DNA of 6,208 bases from Lachnospiraceae bacterium (GTDB taxonomy: Bacteria > Bacillota_A > Clostridia > Lachnospirales > Lachnospiraceae), in the NCBI GenBank assembly GCA_017464045.1, contig JAFUEG010000343.1, forward strand, positions 1 to 6,208, in the 5' to 3' direction. The position numbers were made by a program, and so were the translations under genes. Below, piece after piece: positions 1 to 6,043 of this stretch. Numbering within the stretch: position 1 is the first letter of the stretch; every line of letters starts with the position of its first letter. Below the pieces are notes generated by a model. That model saw only the letters and a program-made list of their open reading frames with translations. It ran no database searches and was not told the origin of the DNA.

Positions 1-69
1 AAAACGAGCAAAGAAACATTGAAAGACAAAATTAAACGCATGGTTTTACAGGATGTAAAAGGCAAGTAA
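1..69 (+). CDS. C-terminal end of an unidentified protein (partial)
   Basis: Frame 1 is open from the window edge to a TAA at 67-69, giving the last 22 residues of a protein that starts upstream. The tail is strongly basic and lysine-rich (it contains KDKIKRMV and ends DVKGK) and has no motif I recognise. That it is a real gene end is inferred from the absence of stops, from its position just before the next coding remnant, and from the shared strand. Ten bases separate its stop codon from the inferred start of the methyltransferase remnant, so the two may once have been co-transcribed. No function can be given. Confidence 0.5.
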   Translation, partial: KTSKETLKDKIKRMVLQDVKGK

Positions 70-78
70 TTCCGAAGA

Positions 79-371
79 TTGTTAAGTTTTTTATTATATG
101 CACTTGACAAACAGACCCTAAGGGAAAGGTTGCTACATACGCAAAGGTTGCCGAGATGGCAGGCAATCCGAAGATGTGCCGTGCTGTGGGTAATGCACTC
201 CATAAAAATCCTTATCCGGATGAGATACCCTGTTACAGGGTGGTAAATTCCAAAGGAGAGCTGTCGGGAGAGTTTGCCTTTGGCGGTCCGGGCAGACAGC
301 AGGTACTGCTTGAGGCAGATGGAATTGAAGTTGCGAATGGTCGGGTTGACCTTGAGAAGTATGGAATATAA
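79..371 (+). pseudogene. Methylated-DNA--cysteine methyltransferase (MGMT/Ogt-like), frameshifted N-terminus
   Basis: The MGMT family removes alkyl groups from O6-alkylguanine onto an active-site cysteine; small stand-alone DNA-binding-domain forms are common in bacteria. From 117 to the TAA at 369-371 frame 3 reads a near-complete domain: PKGKVATY, the winged-helix segment AGNP..CRAVGNALHKNP, the active-site motif IPCYRVV (Cys codon 231-233), NSKGELSGEFAFGG, and the C-terminal VDLEKYGI. Frame 3 upstream is closed by TGA at 105-107, and its first ATG (156) would drop PKGKVATY and part of the helix-turn-helix. The missing start is visible in frame 1: TTG at 79 followed by a stretch ending YALDKQT, which matches the usual N-terminus and joins PKGKV if one base is restored in the CCC at 116-118. 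I therefore read it as one gene with a 1-base deletion. A sequencing error or a short functional protein from 156 (71 residues) are alternatives. The usual PCHR histidine is tyrosine here. Confidence 0.75.
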
Positions 372-446
372 TGAGCTTTGCGTTGATGTTTGATTGTGGA
401 TACATCCATAAAGCTATGAATAAACAAAGGATTTTGAAATATAGCG

Positions 447-1376
447 ATGAAATTTTACTTTGCACCCCTTGAGGGGATAACAAGATATGTATTCAGAAAT
501 GCATACGAAAAATATTACGGTGGGATTGATAAATATTTTGCGCCGTTTATATCACCAACAGATAATTGCTTTCTGACACCGAAAAATGTAAGAGAATTAT
601 GTCCTGAACACAATCAGGGCATAAAGCTTGTGCCGCAGATACTTACCAATAATTCTGTGGCTTTTATAGGTGCGGCGAAGGAACTTTATGATATGGGATA
701 TAAGGAGCTTAATCTTAATCTGGGCTGTCCGTCAGGTACGGTATGTGCCAAGAAAAAGGGTGCGGGCTTTTTGACGGAATGGTATGAGATGGAGCAGCTC
801 TTTGATTCCATATATGAATGGGCCGCTTCGAATAATGTGAAAATATCTATAAAAACAAGGCTTGGAAGATATACGCCGGAGGAGTTTTATGATATACTTG
901 AAATCTATAATAAGTATTCGATATCGGAACTGATAGTACATCCGAGGATAGAAAAGGATTATTATAAGGGTAAGCCGAGGATGGAATTTTATGAGTATGC
1001 GGTGGAGCATAGCAAGGCGCCTGTGATTTATAACGGTAATCTTTTCACCTGTGAGGATATTATTAAAAGGAGCGAAACATCAGATACTGTAATGCTGGGC
1101 AGAGGACTTCTTTATAATCCGGAGTTGATAAAGCGGTATATTACCGGTGCAGACAGTTATAATGCCTTTGACTTCCAAAATTTTTGGAATTTTCACGATG
1201 AAATCTATCATGGTTATCAGGAGATTATGTCGCCGGATAAAAATGTTTTATTTCATATGAAGGAGCTATGGACTTATTGGAAGGAAATTTATCCTGACGA
1301 GGAAAGGGCAGTGCGTAATATATTAAAGACAAAGAATTATGGTGAATATGAGGCGGCGATAAGAAATCTAAAATAG
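447..1376 (+). CDS. tRNA-dihydrouridine synthase (Dus family)
   Basis: A 309-residue cytosolic flavoenzyme of the Dus family, which uses FMN and NADPH to reduce specific uridines of tRNA to dihydrouridine. The TIM-barrel landmarks appear in order: APLEGIT at residues 6-12 (FMN site, strand 1), LNLGCPSGTV around 90-99 with the expected catalytic Cys94, the KTRLG motif at 136-140, VHPR at 164-167 carrying the flavin/substrate-site histidine, YNGN at 195-198, and the phosphate-binding MLGRGLLYNP at 216-225. A helical C-terminal domain follows, as usual for the family, and the length is normal. TGA at 435-437 closes the frame upstream, so 447 is the only good ATG. Its ribosome binding site is poor (AAAGGA at 426-431, 15 bases away), which suggests weak or coupled translation. 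It starts 75 bases after the methyltransferase remnant. I cannot assign a DusA/B/C subtype or the target uridine. Confidence 0.93.
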   Translation: MKFYFAPLEGITRYVFRNAYEKYYGGIDKYFAPFISPTDNCFLTPKNVRELCPEHNQGIKLVPQILTNNSVAFIGAAKELYDMGYKELNLNLGCPSGTVCAKKKGAGFLTEWYEMEQLFDSIYEWAASNNVKISIKTRLGRYTPEEFYDILEIYNKYSISELIVHPRIEKDYYKGKPRMEFYEYAVEHSKAPVIYNGNLFTCEDIIKRSETSDTVMLGRGLLYNPELIKRYITGADSYNAFDFQNFWNFHDEIYHGYQEIMSPDKNVLFHMKELWTYWKEIYPDEERAVRNILKTKNYGEYEAAIRNLK

Positions 1377-1469
1377 CTTCACAAGACATAAAAAAAAGAT
1401 AAAACATTCAACGTTATTATATATTGAACATATATCAGAAAATAAAAAATTATAGCTTCGGAGTGAAAA

Positions 1470-2309
1470 ATGCTTATTAGTAAAAAACAATATGAAGATA
1501 AAATGAATAAAAGTCTTATTCCGGATATATCCGATGAAGAGGTTCCTAAAAAAGCCTTGCTTGGAAATCGTATGGTTGACATAATATTTGTGCCGTACGG
1601 TGTAAAAAGGATAGGAGATTGGGCATTTGCATATTGCGTAAGGCTTAAAGAAATATGGCTTCCGGATACCATCAAAGATTTTGGCAAAGAGGTCTTTTTG
1701 GATGATATGGCACTTGAAAAAATAGTTGTTTATTCCGAACAGGAAAAAGGGCAGATGTATTATGCAAATGAGGATATATCCGAACTGCTTGCTATAGCGA
1801 TTAAATGCTTCAAAAAAAGTGAAGTATATGATTTTTCAAATATTTATGATGAGAGCTGGCTTGATTGGTTTGATGATAATCTTATTACATATATAGATGA
1901 AACTGATGAGGCGGGCTTCAATCCTTTTTTGGCTGGAGGAGAAGAGGACTATGAGGATCCTGAAAACGATATAGATTTTTATATGAAAAAGCAGCGAGAA
2001 AAAAAATGTGGTGCAATTTTAGTCAGACTAAAGTTCGAAAATGAACCGTCTGCTGATTATATGGATAAATATAAATCGTATATAGAAACTCATAAAAAAG
2101 ATACTATAATGTTTATACTTGAAAAGAAACATGAAAGCTTTAATTATCTTAAAATATATGCGGAGCATGAATTTATAAAAGAAGCTGAGATACCATATCT
2201 TTTAGAGGCGTTTTCGGATGAGCAGTATATAGACAGTAAAGCATACATAATTAAATACAAAGAACATAATACTGTTAAGAAAAATATATGGGATGATTTT
2301 AAACTATAA
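1470..2309 (+). CDS. Leucine-rich-repeat (BspA-like) protein with acidic linker and helical C-terminus
   Basis: A 279-residue protein of unknown function. Residues 39-88 hold about two repeats of the BspA/LRR_5 type: IFVPYGVKRIGDWAFAYC, then LKEIWLPDTIKDFGKEVF, then LEKIVVY. This type usually mediates protein or surface binding, but there is no signal peptide or membrane segment, so a cytoplasmic location is likely. Residues 144-170 form an acidic linker (GGEEDYEDPENDIDF), followed by a basic turn (KKQREKK) and a helical C-terminal part (residues 195-266) with ankyrin-like paired helices, as in DTIMFILEK, SFNYLKIYAEH and SKAYIIKYKEH. From memory, similar LRR-plus-linker proteins occur in Lachnospiraceae; this needs a search. 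GGAGTG at 1460-1465, four bases before the ATG, supports the start. Base composition is unusually poor: I counted 27 G/C in the 120 bases 2041-2160. It stands 93 bases from the dus gene and no obvious operon partner shows its job. Confidence 0.8.
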   Translation: MLISKKQYEDKMNKSLIPDISDEEVPKKALLGNRMVDIIFVPYGVKRIGDWAFAYCVRLKEIWLPDTIKDFGKEVFLDDMALEKIVVYSEQEKGQMYYANEDISELLAIAIKCFKKSEVYDFSNIYDESWLDWFDDNLITYIDETDEAGFNPFLAGGEEDYEDPENDIDFYMKKQREKKCGAILVRLKFENEPSADYMDKYKSYIETHKKDTIMFILEKKHESFNYLKIYAEHEFIKEAEIPYLLEAFSDEQYIDSKAYIIKYKEHNTVKKNIWDDFKL

Positions 2310-2355
2310 AAATGCATCAATCACGCACGTTTGGGTTACTTCGCAAAATATACCC

Positions 2356-2384
2356 TTGCAATAATTTGCCATAGGAGATATAAT
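2356..2384 (+). promoter_or_regulatory. Sigma-A promoter for the HExxH protein gene
   Basis: The sequence shows TTGCAA at 2356-2361, a 17-base spacer, and a perfect TATAAT at 2379-2384. Transcription would start near 2391 and give a leader of about 47 bases before the ATG at 2438. The -35 matches the consensus TTGACA at four of six positions. The same hexamers and spacing occur again at 2947-2975. Confidence 0.7.
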
Positions 2385-2437
2385 TTAAATAACTATAAGT
2401 TTGTACAGTGTTTGATTCTTTAAAGGAGCGTGGTATT

Positions 2438-2905
2438 ATGATTAGTCCATATGGAATGAGTAATAATTATACAATTCCGGTATCTAATGTAAGTCGTGTT
2501 ACACCGATTTTTACTGATAATACCACTCGTAGTGCATCCAGAGTTGAACCGACCGAGTGTCAGACCTGTAAAGAAAGAAGATATCAGGATGGCTCTGATG
2601 AGATGGTTTCCTTTAAGTCGCCGGGAAGGATAAGTCCTGAGGAATCCTATGCAAAGGTTATGTCACATGAGCAGGAGCATGTTGCCAATGCAATTGCAGA
2701 AGGCAATAAAGAAAATAAAGAGCTTGTATCTGTTTCTGTGTCTTTAAAAACTGCTATATGTCCTGAATGTGGAAGAGCCTATGTTGCAGGTGGTACAACG
2801 AATACGACTATTAAGACAACTTATTCAGATGATTCTTATGGTAAAAATAAAAAAGCTTTTGAAGCAGAGGCTGCTAAAGGAAACAGAATAGATTTTGCAG
2901 TTTAA
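2438..2905 (+). CDS. Putative HExxH metallopeptidase with two CxxC pairs (SprA-related-like)
   Basis: A 155-residue protein. The GTG at 2408 also gives an open frame, but AAAGGAG at 2422-2428 sits nine bases before the ATG at 2438, and the extra ten residues would just translate that site, so 2438 is chosen. Landmarks from this Met: CQTC at 41-44 inside a conserved-looking stretch (CKERRYQDGSDEMVSFK), HEQEH at 77-81 matching the zincin HExxH signature, CPEC at 108-111 followed by GRAYVAGGTTNT, and a C-terminal KKAFEAEAAKG. The HExxH, then a tyrosine-x-x-GG segment, then a lysine/alanine-rich helix resembles the layout of the bacterial SprA-related putative metalloprotease family; that link is inferred by eye. 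The cysteine pairs could bind a structural zinc. There is no signal peptide or membrane segment. It has its own promoter and is followed by a separate promoter for the flippase, so it is probably monocistronic. Substrate and role are unknown. Confidence 0.75.
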   Translation: MISPYGMSNNYTIPVSNVSRVTPIFTDNTTRSASRVEPTECQTCKERRYQDGSDEMVSFKSPGRISPEESYAKVMSHEQEHVANAIAEGNKENKELVSVSVSLKTAICPECGRAYVAGGTTNTTIKTTYSDDSYGKNKKAFEAEAAKGNRIDFAV

Positions 2906-2946
2906 CATTTCTTGTATTTCATAATAAAAGTAAGTTTAAAATTTTG

Positions 2947-2975
2947 TTGCAAGCTTGTGGCAAAATGGTTATAAT
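2947..2975 (+). promoter_or_regulatory. Sigma-A promoter for the flippase gene
   Basis: TTGCAA at 2947-2952, a 17-base spacer, and a perfect TATAAT at 2970-2975. Expected transcription start is near 2982, leaving a leader of roughly 79 bases that contains the hairpin at 3002-3031. An 8-base palindrome, CAAGCTTG at 2950-2957, overlaps the -35 edge and could be an operator, though this is only a guess. Confidence 0.7.
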
Positions 2976-3001
2976 ATCATAGGTATTTGGGAATGAATAT
3001 C

Positions 3002-3043
3002 AGCAGATTCATCTTATATGGTGAATCTGCTATAATATTTTTT
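3002..3043 (+). terminator. Hairpin plus T-run in the flippase leader (terminator or attenuator)
   Basis: AGCAGATTCATC at 3002-3013 pairs with GGTGAATCTGCT at 3020-3031, giving a 12-bp stem with one T-G wobble and a six-base loop. ATAATA and then six T at 3038-3043 follow. The shape is that of an intrinsic terminator, though the T-run starts six bases late and the stem is only moderately GC-rich. It lies downstream of the promoter at 2947-2975 and only 18 bases before the flippase start, so it should act on the flippase transcript itself, and could also stop read-through from the HExxH gene. Confidence 0.6.
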
Positions 3044-3060
3044 GCTACAGAGGTTTATTC

Positions 3061-4719
3061 ATGACTAAGAAAAATAAGAAAGATGGATTTATGATACAGG
3101 CGGCAATTCTTGCGGCAGCAGGTTTTTTGTCAAGAATTATCGGACTGTTATATGCAGTGCCTCTCTATCAGATAATCGGTGAAGAGGGAAATGGATATTA
3201 TGCTACGGCATATGATATCTATTTTATGATACTGCTTATATCCACCTATAGTATTCCGACAGCTGTTTCAAAGGTTATATCCCAGAGACTTGCAGTTGAA
3301 GAATATAAAAATGCAAATAAATTATTTAAATGTTCACTTATATATGTACTTATTGTGGGAAGCTTTACGGCGGCAATTACATTTATATTTGCTCCATCGT
3401 TGGTAGTTGACCAGTCTGTGCTTTGCCTCAGGATAATGGCACCTACCATATTTTTCTCAGGGCTTTTATCAGTTTTCAGAGGATACATGCAGGCACATAA
3501 TACTATGGTTCCTACTGCAGTTTCTCAGATTATAGAACAGATTATGAATGCTGTTGTAAGTGTGGCCGCAGCATATATGTTTACAATGCCTTTCAGAGGC
3601 GGAGTGGATGAGAGCAAAATAGCCGTTCATGGTGCGGCAGGCAGTGCGCTTGGTACCTTTGCGGGAGTAATGGCAGGTCTGGTTTTCATACTTATTATCT
3701 ATCTTCGCAAACGTTCAGACATTTTGGAAAAGGTTAGTCTTGATAAAAATACACATGAGGAAACTTATCGGGATGTGTTTAAGGTAATATTTCTTATGGT
3801 TACGCCGGTTATATTATCAACATTTATCTATAATGTAAGCACAACATTTGATATGAAGATTTACTGGAGCGCTATAACACATAAGAGTATTTCAACTAAA
3901 GATGCGGCAAGGACCTATGGAATTTATTCCAGACAGTTTCTTGTACTTATAAATCTTCCAATAGCCATAGCATCAGCAGTTTCTTCGGCTCTTATACCGG
4001 GCATATCCGGGGCGTACAGCAAGGGTGATATTGAGGATGTAAATACTAAGTTAAATAAGGCTGTCAGGACGACTATGTTGATTATGATTCCATCCGCGAT
4101 AGGTATGGCGGTGCTTGCTAATCCTATAATGCAGCTTTTATTTAGCGGAACTGACGAGAGAGCAGGATATGCACTTGCAGGCGGATGTATTTCAATTGTA
4201 TGTTATGCACTTTCTACCGTTACAAATGGAGTGCTTCAGGCAATAGGCAAGGTTTCTGATCCTGTGAAAAATGCTGCGATAACACTGATTATTCATCTTG
4301 CATTTGTAATAATCGGTTTAAATGTTTTAAGCGCTCCTTACAGTCTCGCCATACTTGTAGGCGGCTCAATCGTTTACTCGTTTTTTATGGTTATATTTAA
4401 TGCACATTCTATCAAAAAGCACCTTGGATATAAGATGGATATGGATCTGGTCTTTTTAAGACCTGCTGTATCTGCAGCTGTTATGGGTGCATTTGCAGTT
4501 TTTATCTATAAGACAATATATCATATATGTATAAATGTTTTGCCGGGGAGAACGGCAGTTGCAAATGCTTTAAGTCTTCTTATTTCAATACTTATAGCTA
4601 TAATTATATACGCATTTATGATACTTCGTATAGGAGGATATACGGAAGAAGAAATACTTGATATGCCAAAGGGTAAGTTGATAGTTAAACTTGCCAAAAA
4701 ACTTAAGCTTATGAAATAA
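3061..4719 (+). CDS. MurJ/SpoVB-type lipid-linked polysaccharide flippase
   Basis: A 552-residue integral membrane protein of the MOP superfamily (polysaccharide transporter / SpoVB / YtgP-MurJ branch). Members flip lipid-linked sugars such as lipid II across the cytoplasmic membrane for cell-wall or surface-polymer assembly. About 14 hydrophobic segments can be picked out, near residues 11-33, 46-66, 90-111, 120-140, 150-176, 187-214, 241-260, 296-315, 335-354, 370-395, 405-424, 427-447, 465-485 and 499-523. Family-like features include the N-terminal AAGFLSRIIGLLYAVPLYQIIG, FRGYMQAHN at 139-147, NLPIAIASAVSSALIPGIS at 298-316 and GVLQAIGK at 390-397. The C-terminal tail is basic and cytoplasmic. 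Length fits YtgP-type proteins better than the shorter SpoVB. AGAGG at 3049-3053, seven bases upstream, supports the start. The gene has its own promoter and a leader hairpin. Whether the cargo is lipid II or another polymer cannot be told from sequence alone. Confidence 0.9.
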   Translation: MTKKNKKDGFMIQAAILAAAGFLSRIIGLLYAVPLYQIIGEEGNGYYATAYDIYFMILLISTYSIPTAVSKVISQRLAVEEYKNANKLFKCSLIYVLIVGSFTAAITFIFAPSLVVDQSVLCLRIMAPTIFFSGLLSVFRGYMQAHNTMVPTAVSQIIEQIMNAVVSVAAAYMFTMPFRGGVDESKIAVHGAAGSALGTFAGVMAGLVFILIIYLRKRSDILEKVSLDKNTHEETYRDVFKVIFLMVTPVILSTFIYNVSTTFDMKIYWSAITHKSISTKDAARTYGIYSRQFLVLINLPIAIASAVSSALIPGISGAYSKGDIEDVNTKLNKAVRTTMLIMIPSAIGMAVLANPIMQLLFSGTDERAGYALAGGCISIVCYALSTVTNGVLQAIGKVSDPVKNAAITLIIHLAFVIIGLNVLSAPYSLAILVGGSIVYSFFMVIFNAHSIKKHLGYKMDMDLVFLRPAVSAAVMGAFAVFIYKTIYHICINVLPGRTAVANALSLLISILIAIIIYAFMILRIGGYTEEEILDMPKGKLIVKLAKKLKLMK

Positions 4720-4795
4720 TTAGCAATAACATCGATATAGCTTAAAGTTATAACCGGCAAAAAAATAAATGTATTATGCAAGGAGGGTGAAAGTA

Positions 4796-5065
4796 ATGTA
4801 TTATGTTCCGGATGGTACTTTAAAATGCGGATATTATGAATGTTCGAAATGCAATGAAAGATTTCTTGATATTTCAACTGAGGATAGTATTGTCTGCCCT
4901 TATTGTGAAGAAGATATTGATCTGGAGATAGGACCGGATGAGGATATGAATAATCTTGGTTCTAAAGCAAAGCTTATCAGTATTGTTGAGGGAAAGGAAG
5001 AGGTTGAGAAAATGGATGCGCTTCTTTCACTTGCGATAACGGGCGGAAATTATGATTGGATTTAG
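4796..5065 (+). CDS. Small zinc-ribbon protein of unknown function
   Basis: An 89-residue soluble protein that I cannot name. An upstream in-frame ATG at 4769 is open too, but the AGGAGGGTG at 4781-4789 ends seven bases before the ATG at 4796, and starting at 4769 would translate the ribosome binding site, so 4796 is the likely start. CSKC at residues 16-19 and CPYC at 34-37 form a typical four-cysteine zinc ribbon (rubredoxin-like knuckles) with a further Cys11. An acidic stretch follows (EEDIDLEIGPDED, 38-50), then a helical tail ending GGNYDWI. The acidic nature argues against simple nucleic-acid binding and fits a protein-protein adaptor, but this is inference. It lies 76 bases after the flippase and 53 bases before the kinase. 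No terminator separates it from the flippase, so the two could share a transcript. Confidence 0.75.
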   Translation: MYYVPDGTLKCGYYECSKCNERFLDISTEDSIVCPYCEEDIDLEIGPDEDMNNLGSKAKLISIVEGKEEVEKMDALLSLAITGGNYDWI

Positions 5066-5118
5066 TTCATACAGGATAATCGCATAATTATCAAATTAAC
5101 TAAACGGAGGTATATATT

Positions 5119-5964
5119 ATGAAAAGAATTTTGACAATACAGGACATTTCATGTCTGGGAAGATGCTCGCTTACGGTTGCGCTTCCGATTATTTCAGCTA
5201 TGGGTGTTGAAACCTGTATCATACCTACTGCAGTTCTTTCAACACACACTATGTTTAAGAATTTTACATTTAAAGATCTTCAGGATCAGATTGAGCCGAT
5301 CACCGACCACTGGGTAGATGAGAAAATAACCTATGATGCAATTTATACTGGATATCTTGGCTCAGCAGAGCAGATAGATATAGTTGCACATGTTTTTGAT
5401 AAGTTTAAAACGGATAGCAATCTTATCATAGTAGATCCGGCTATGGCAGATAACGGAAAGCTTTATCCTGCATTTGACGAAGCATTTGCAAAGAAGATGG
5501 CCGGCCTTTGTGGTAAGGCTGATATAATAGTTCCTAATCTTACTGAGGCAGCATTTATGACCGGCAAGGAATACAGGGAGGTTCAGGACGAGGCTTATAT
5601 CAAGGATATGCTTTTGGCACTTTCCGAGCTTGGTGCACGCATAAGTGTACTTACAGGTGTTATGCTTGAAGAGGGCAAGATAGGCGTAATGGGTTATGAT
5701 AGTGAAACCAAGGAATTCTTCCATTATTACAATACCTTATATCCTTTATTCTCACATGGAACAGGAGATGTATTTGCAAGTACCTGTGTGGGCGCACTTA
5801 TGAATGGCAAGAGTATTCCGGAAAGCTTTGCGGTTGCAGTTGATTATACCGGTGAAACCATTAAGGCGACTATGGAGGATGAAACAAAGAAGGACTATGG
5901 TGTAAGTTTTGAGCTTGCAATACCGTATCTTCTTGATAGACTCAAGAAAAATGTTTTGGATTAA
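5119..5964 (+). CDS. Pyridoxamine/pyridoxal kinase (PdxY/PdxK-like, ribokinase fold)
   Basis: A 281-residue cytosolic kinase of the ribokinase superfamily that phosphorylates vitamin B6 vitamers (pyridoxal, pyridoxamine, pyridoxine) with ATP in the salvage route to pyridoxal 5'-phosphate. Diagnostic segments: IQDISCLGRCSLTVALPI at 7-24 (substrate-binding start), PTAVLSTHT at 36-44, YTGYLGS at 76-82, VDPAMADNGKLY at 105-116, PNLTEA at 139-144, and HGTGDVFAS at 213-221 holding the anion hole and catalytic base Asp217. Length is normal for the family. GGAGG at 5106-5110 lies eight bases before the ATG. The gap to the zinc-ribbon gene holds a small GATAAT/ATTATC inverted repeat (5075-5092) but no clear promoter, so co-transcription with the upstream gene is possible. 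The split between PdxY and PdxK is not reliable by eye, hence no symbol. Confidence 0.93.
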   Translation: MKRILTIQDISCLGRCSLTVALPIISAMGVETCIIPTAVLSTHTMFKNFTFKDLQDQIEPITDHWVDEKITYDAIYTGYLGSAEQIDIVAHVFDKFKTDSNLIIVDPAMADNGKLYPAFDEAFAKKMAGLCGKADIIVPNLTEAAFMTGKEYREVQDEAYIKDMLLALSELGARISVLTGVMLEEGKIGVMGYDSETKEFFHYYNTLYPLFSHGTGDVFASTCVGALMNGKSIPESFAVAVDYTGETIKATMEDETKKDYGVSFELAIPYLLDRLKKNVLD

Positions 5965-6043
5965 TTATCTAAAAATGATTAGAAAATAATTAGTGAAAAA
6001 TACGATAGAATTTCAGAGGAAAGTCTGAGGGTAGATAATATTT

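Noticed and set aside
383..412. Possible promoter TTGATG-18-CATAAA before dus
   Set aside because: Only weak matches to both hexamers in AT-rich DNA; not distinguishable from chance.
133..483. Minus-strand open frame of 116 codons over the methyltransferase remnant
   Set aside because: It lies antisense to a region with clear MGMT homology, its translation looks like no known family, and it has no convincing ribosome binding site.
1407..1436. Possible promoter TTCAAC-18-TATATC before the LRR gene
   Set aside because: Several overlapping TATA-like runs exist here and the -35 match is poor. A promoter in this gap is likely, but its position cannot be fixed.
4700..4749. Inverted repeat AACTTAAGCT / AGCTTAAAGTT across the flippase stop codon
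   Set aside because: One bulged base, a loop of about 29 bases, AT-rich stem and no T-run, so not a credible terminator.
5075..5092. Inverted repeat GATAAT-CGCATA-ATTATC before the kinase gene
   Set aside because: Only six AT-rich pairs and no T-run. It could be an operator, but such repeats are expected by chance in this composition.
5362..5724. Minus-strand open frame of 120 codons inside the kinase gene
   Set aside because: Antisense to the conserved core of the pyridoxamine kinase, cysteine- and tyrosine-rich low-sense translation, no supporting signals. The same reasoning removes the other minus-strand frames at 233-427, 732-1010, 1225-1407, 1379-1687, 3246-3488 and 4521-4877.
5962..5992. 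TAATTATCT / AGAAAATAATTA inverted repeat after the kinase stop
   Set aside because: Stem is almost purely A-T with a mismatch region and lacks a T-run, so it is unlikely to terminate transcription.
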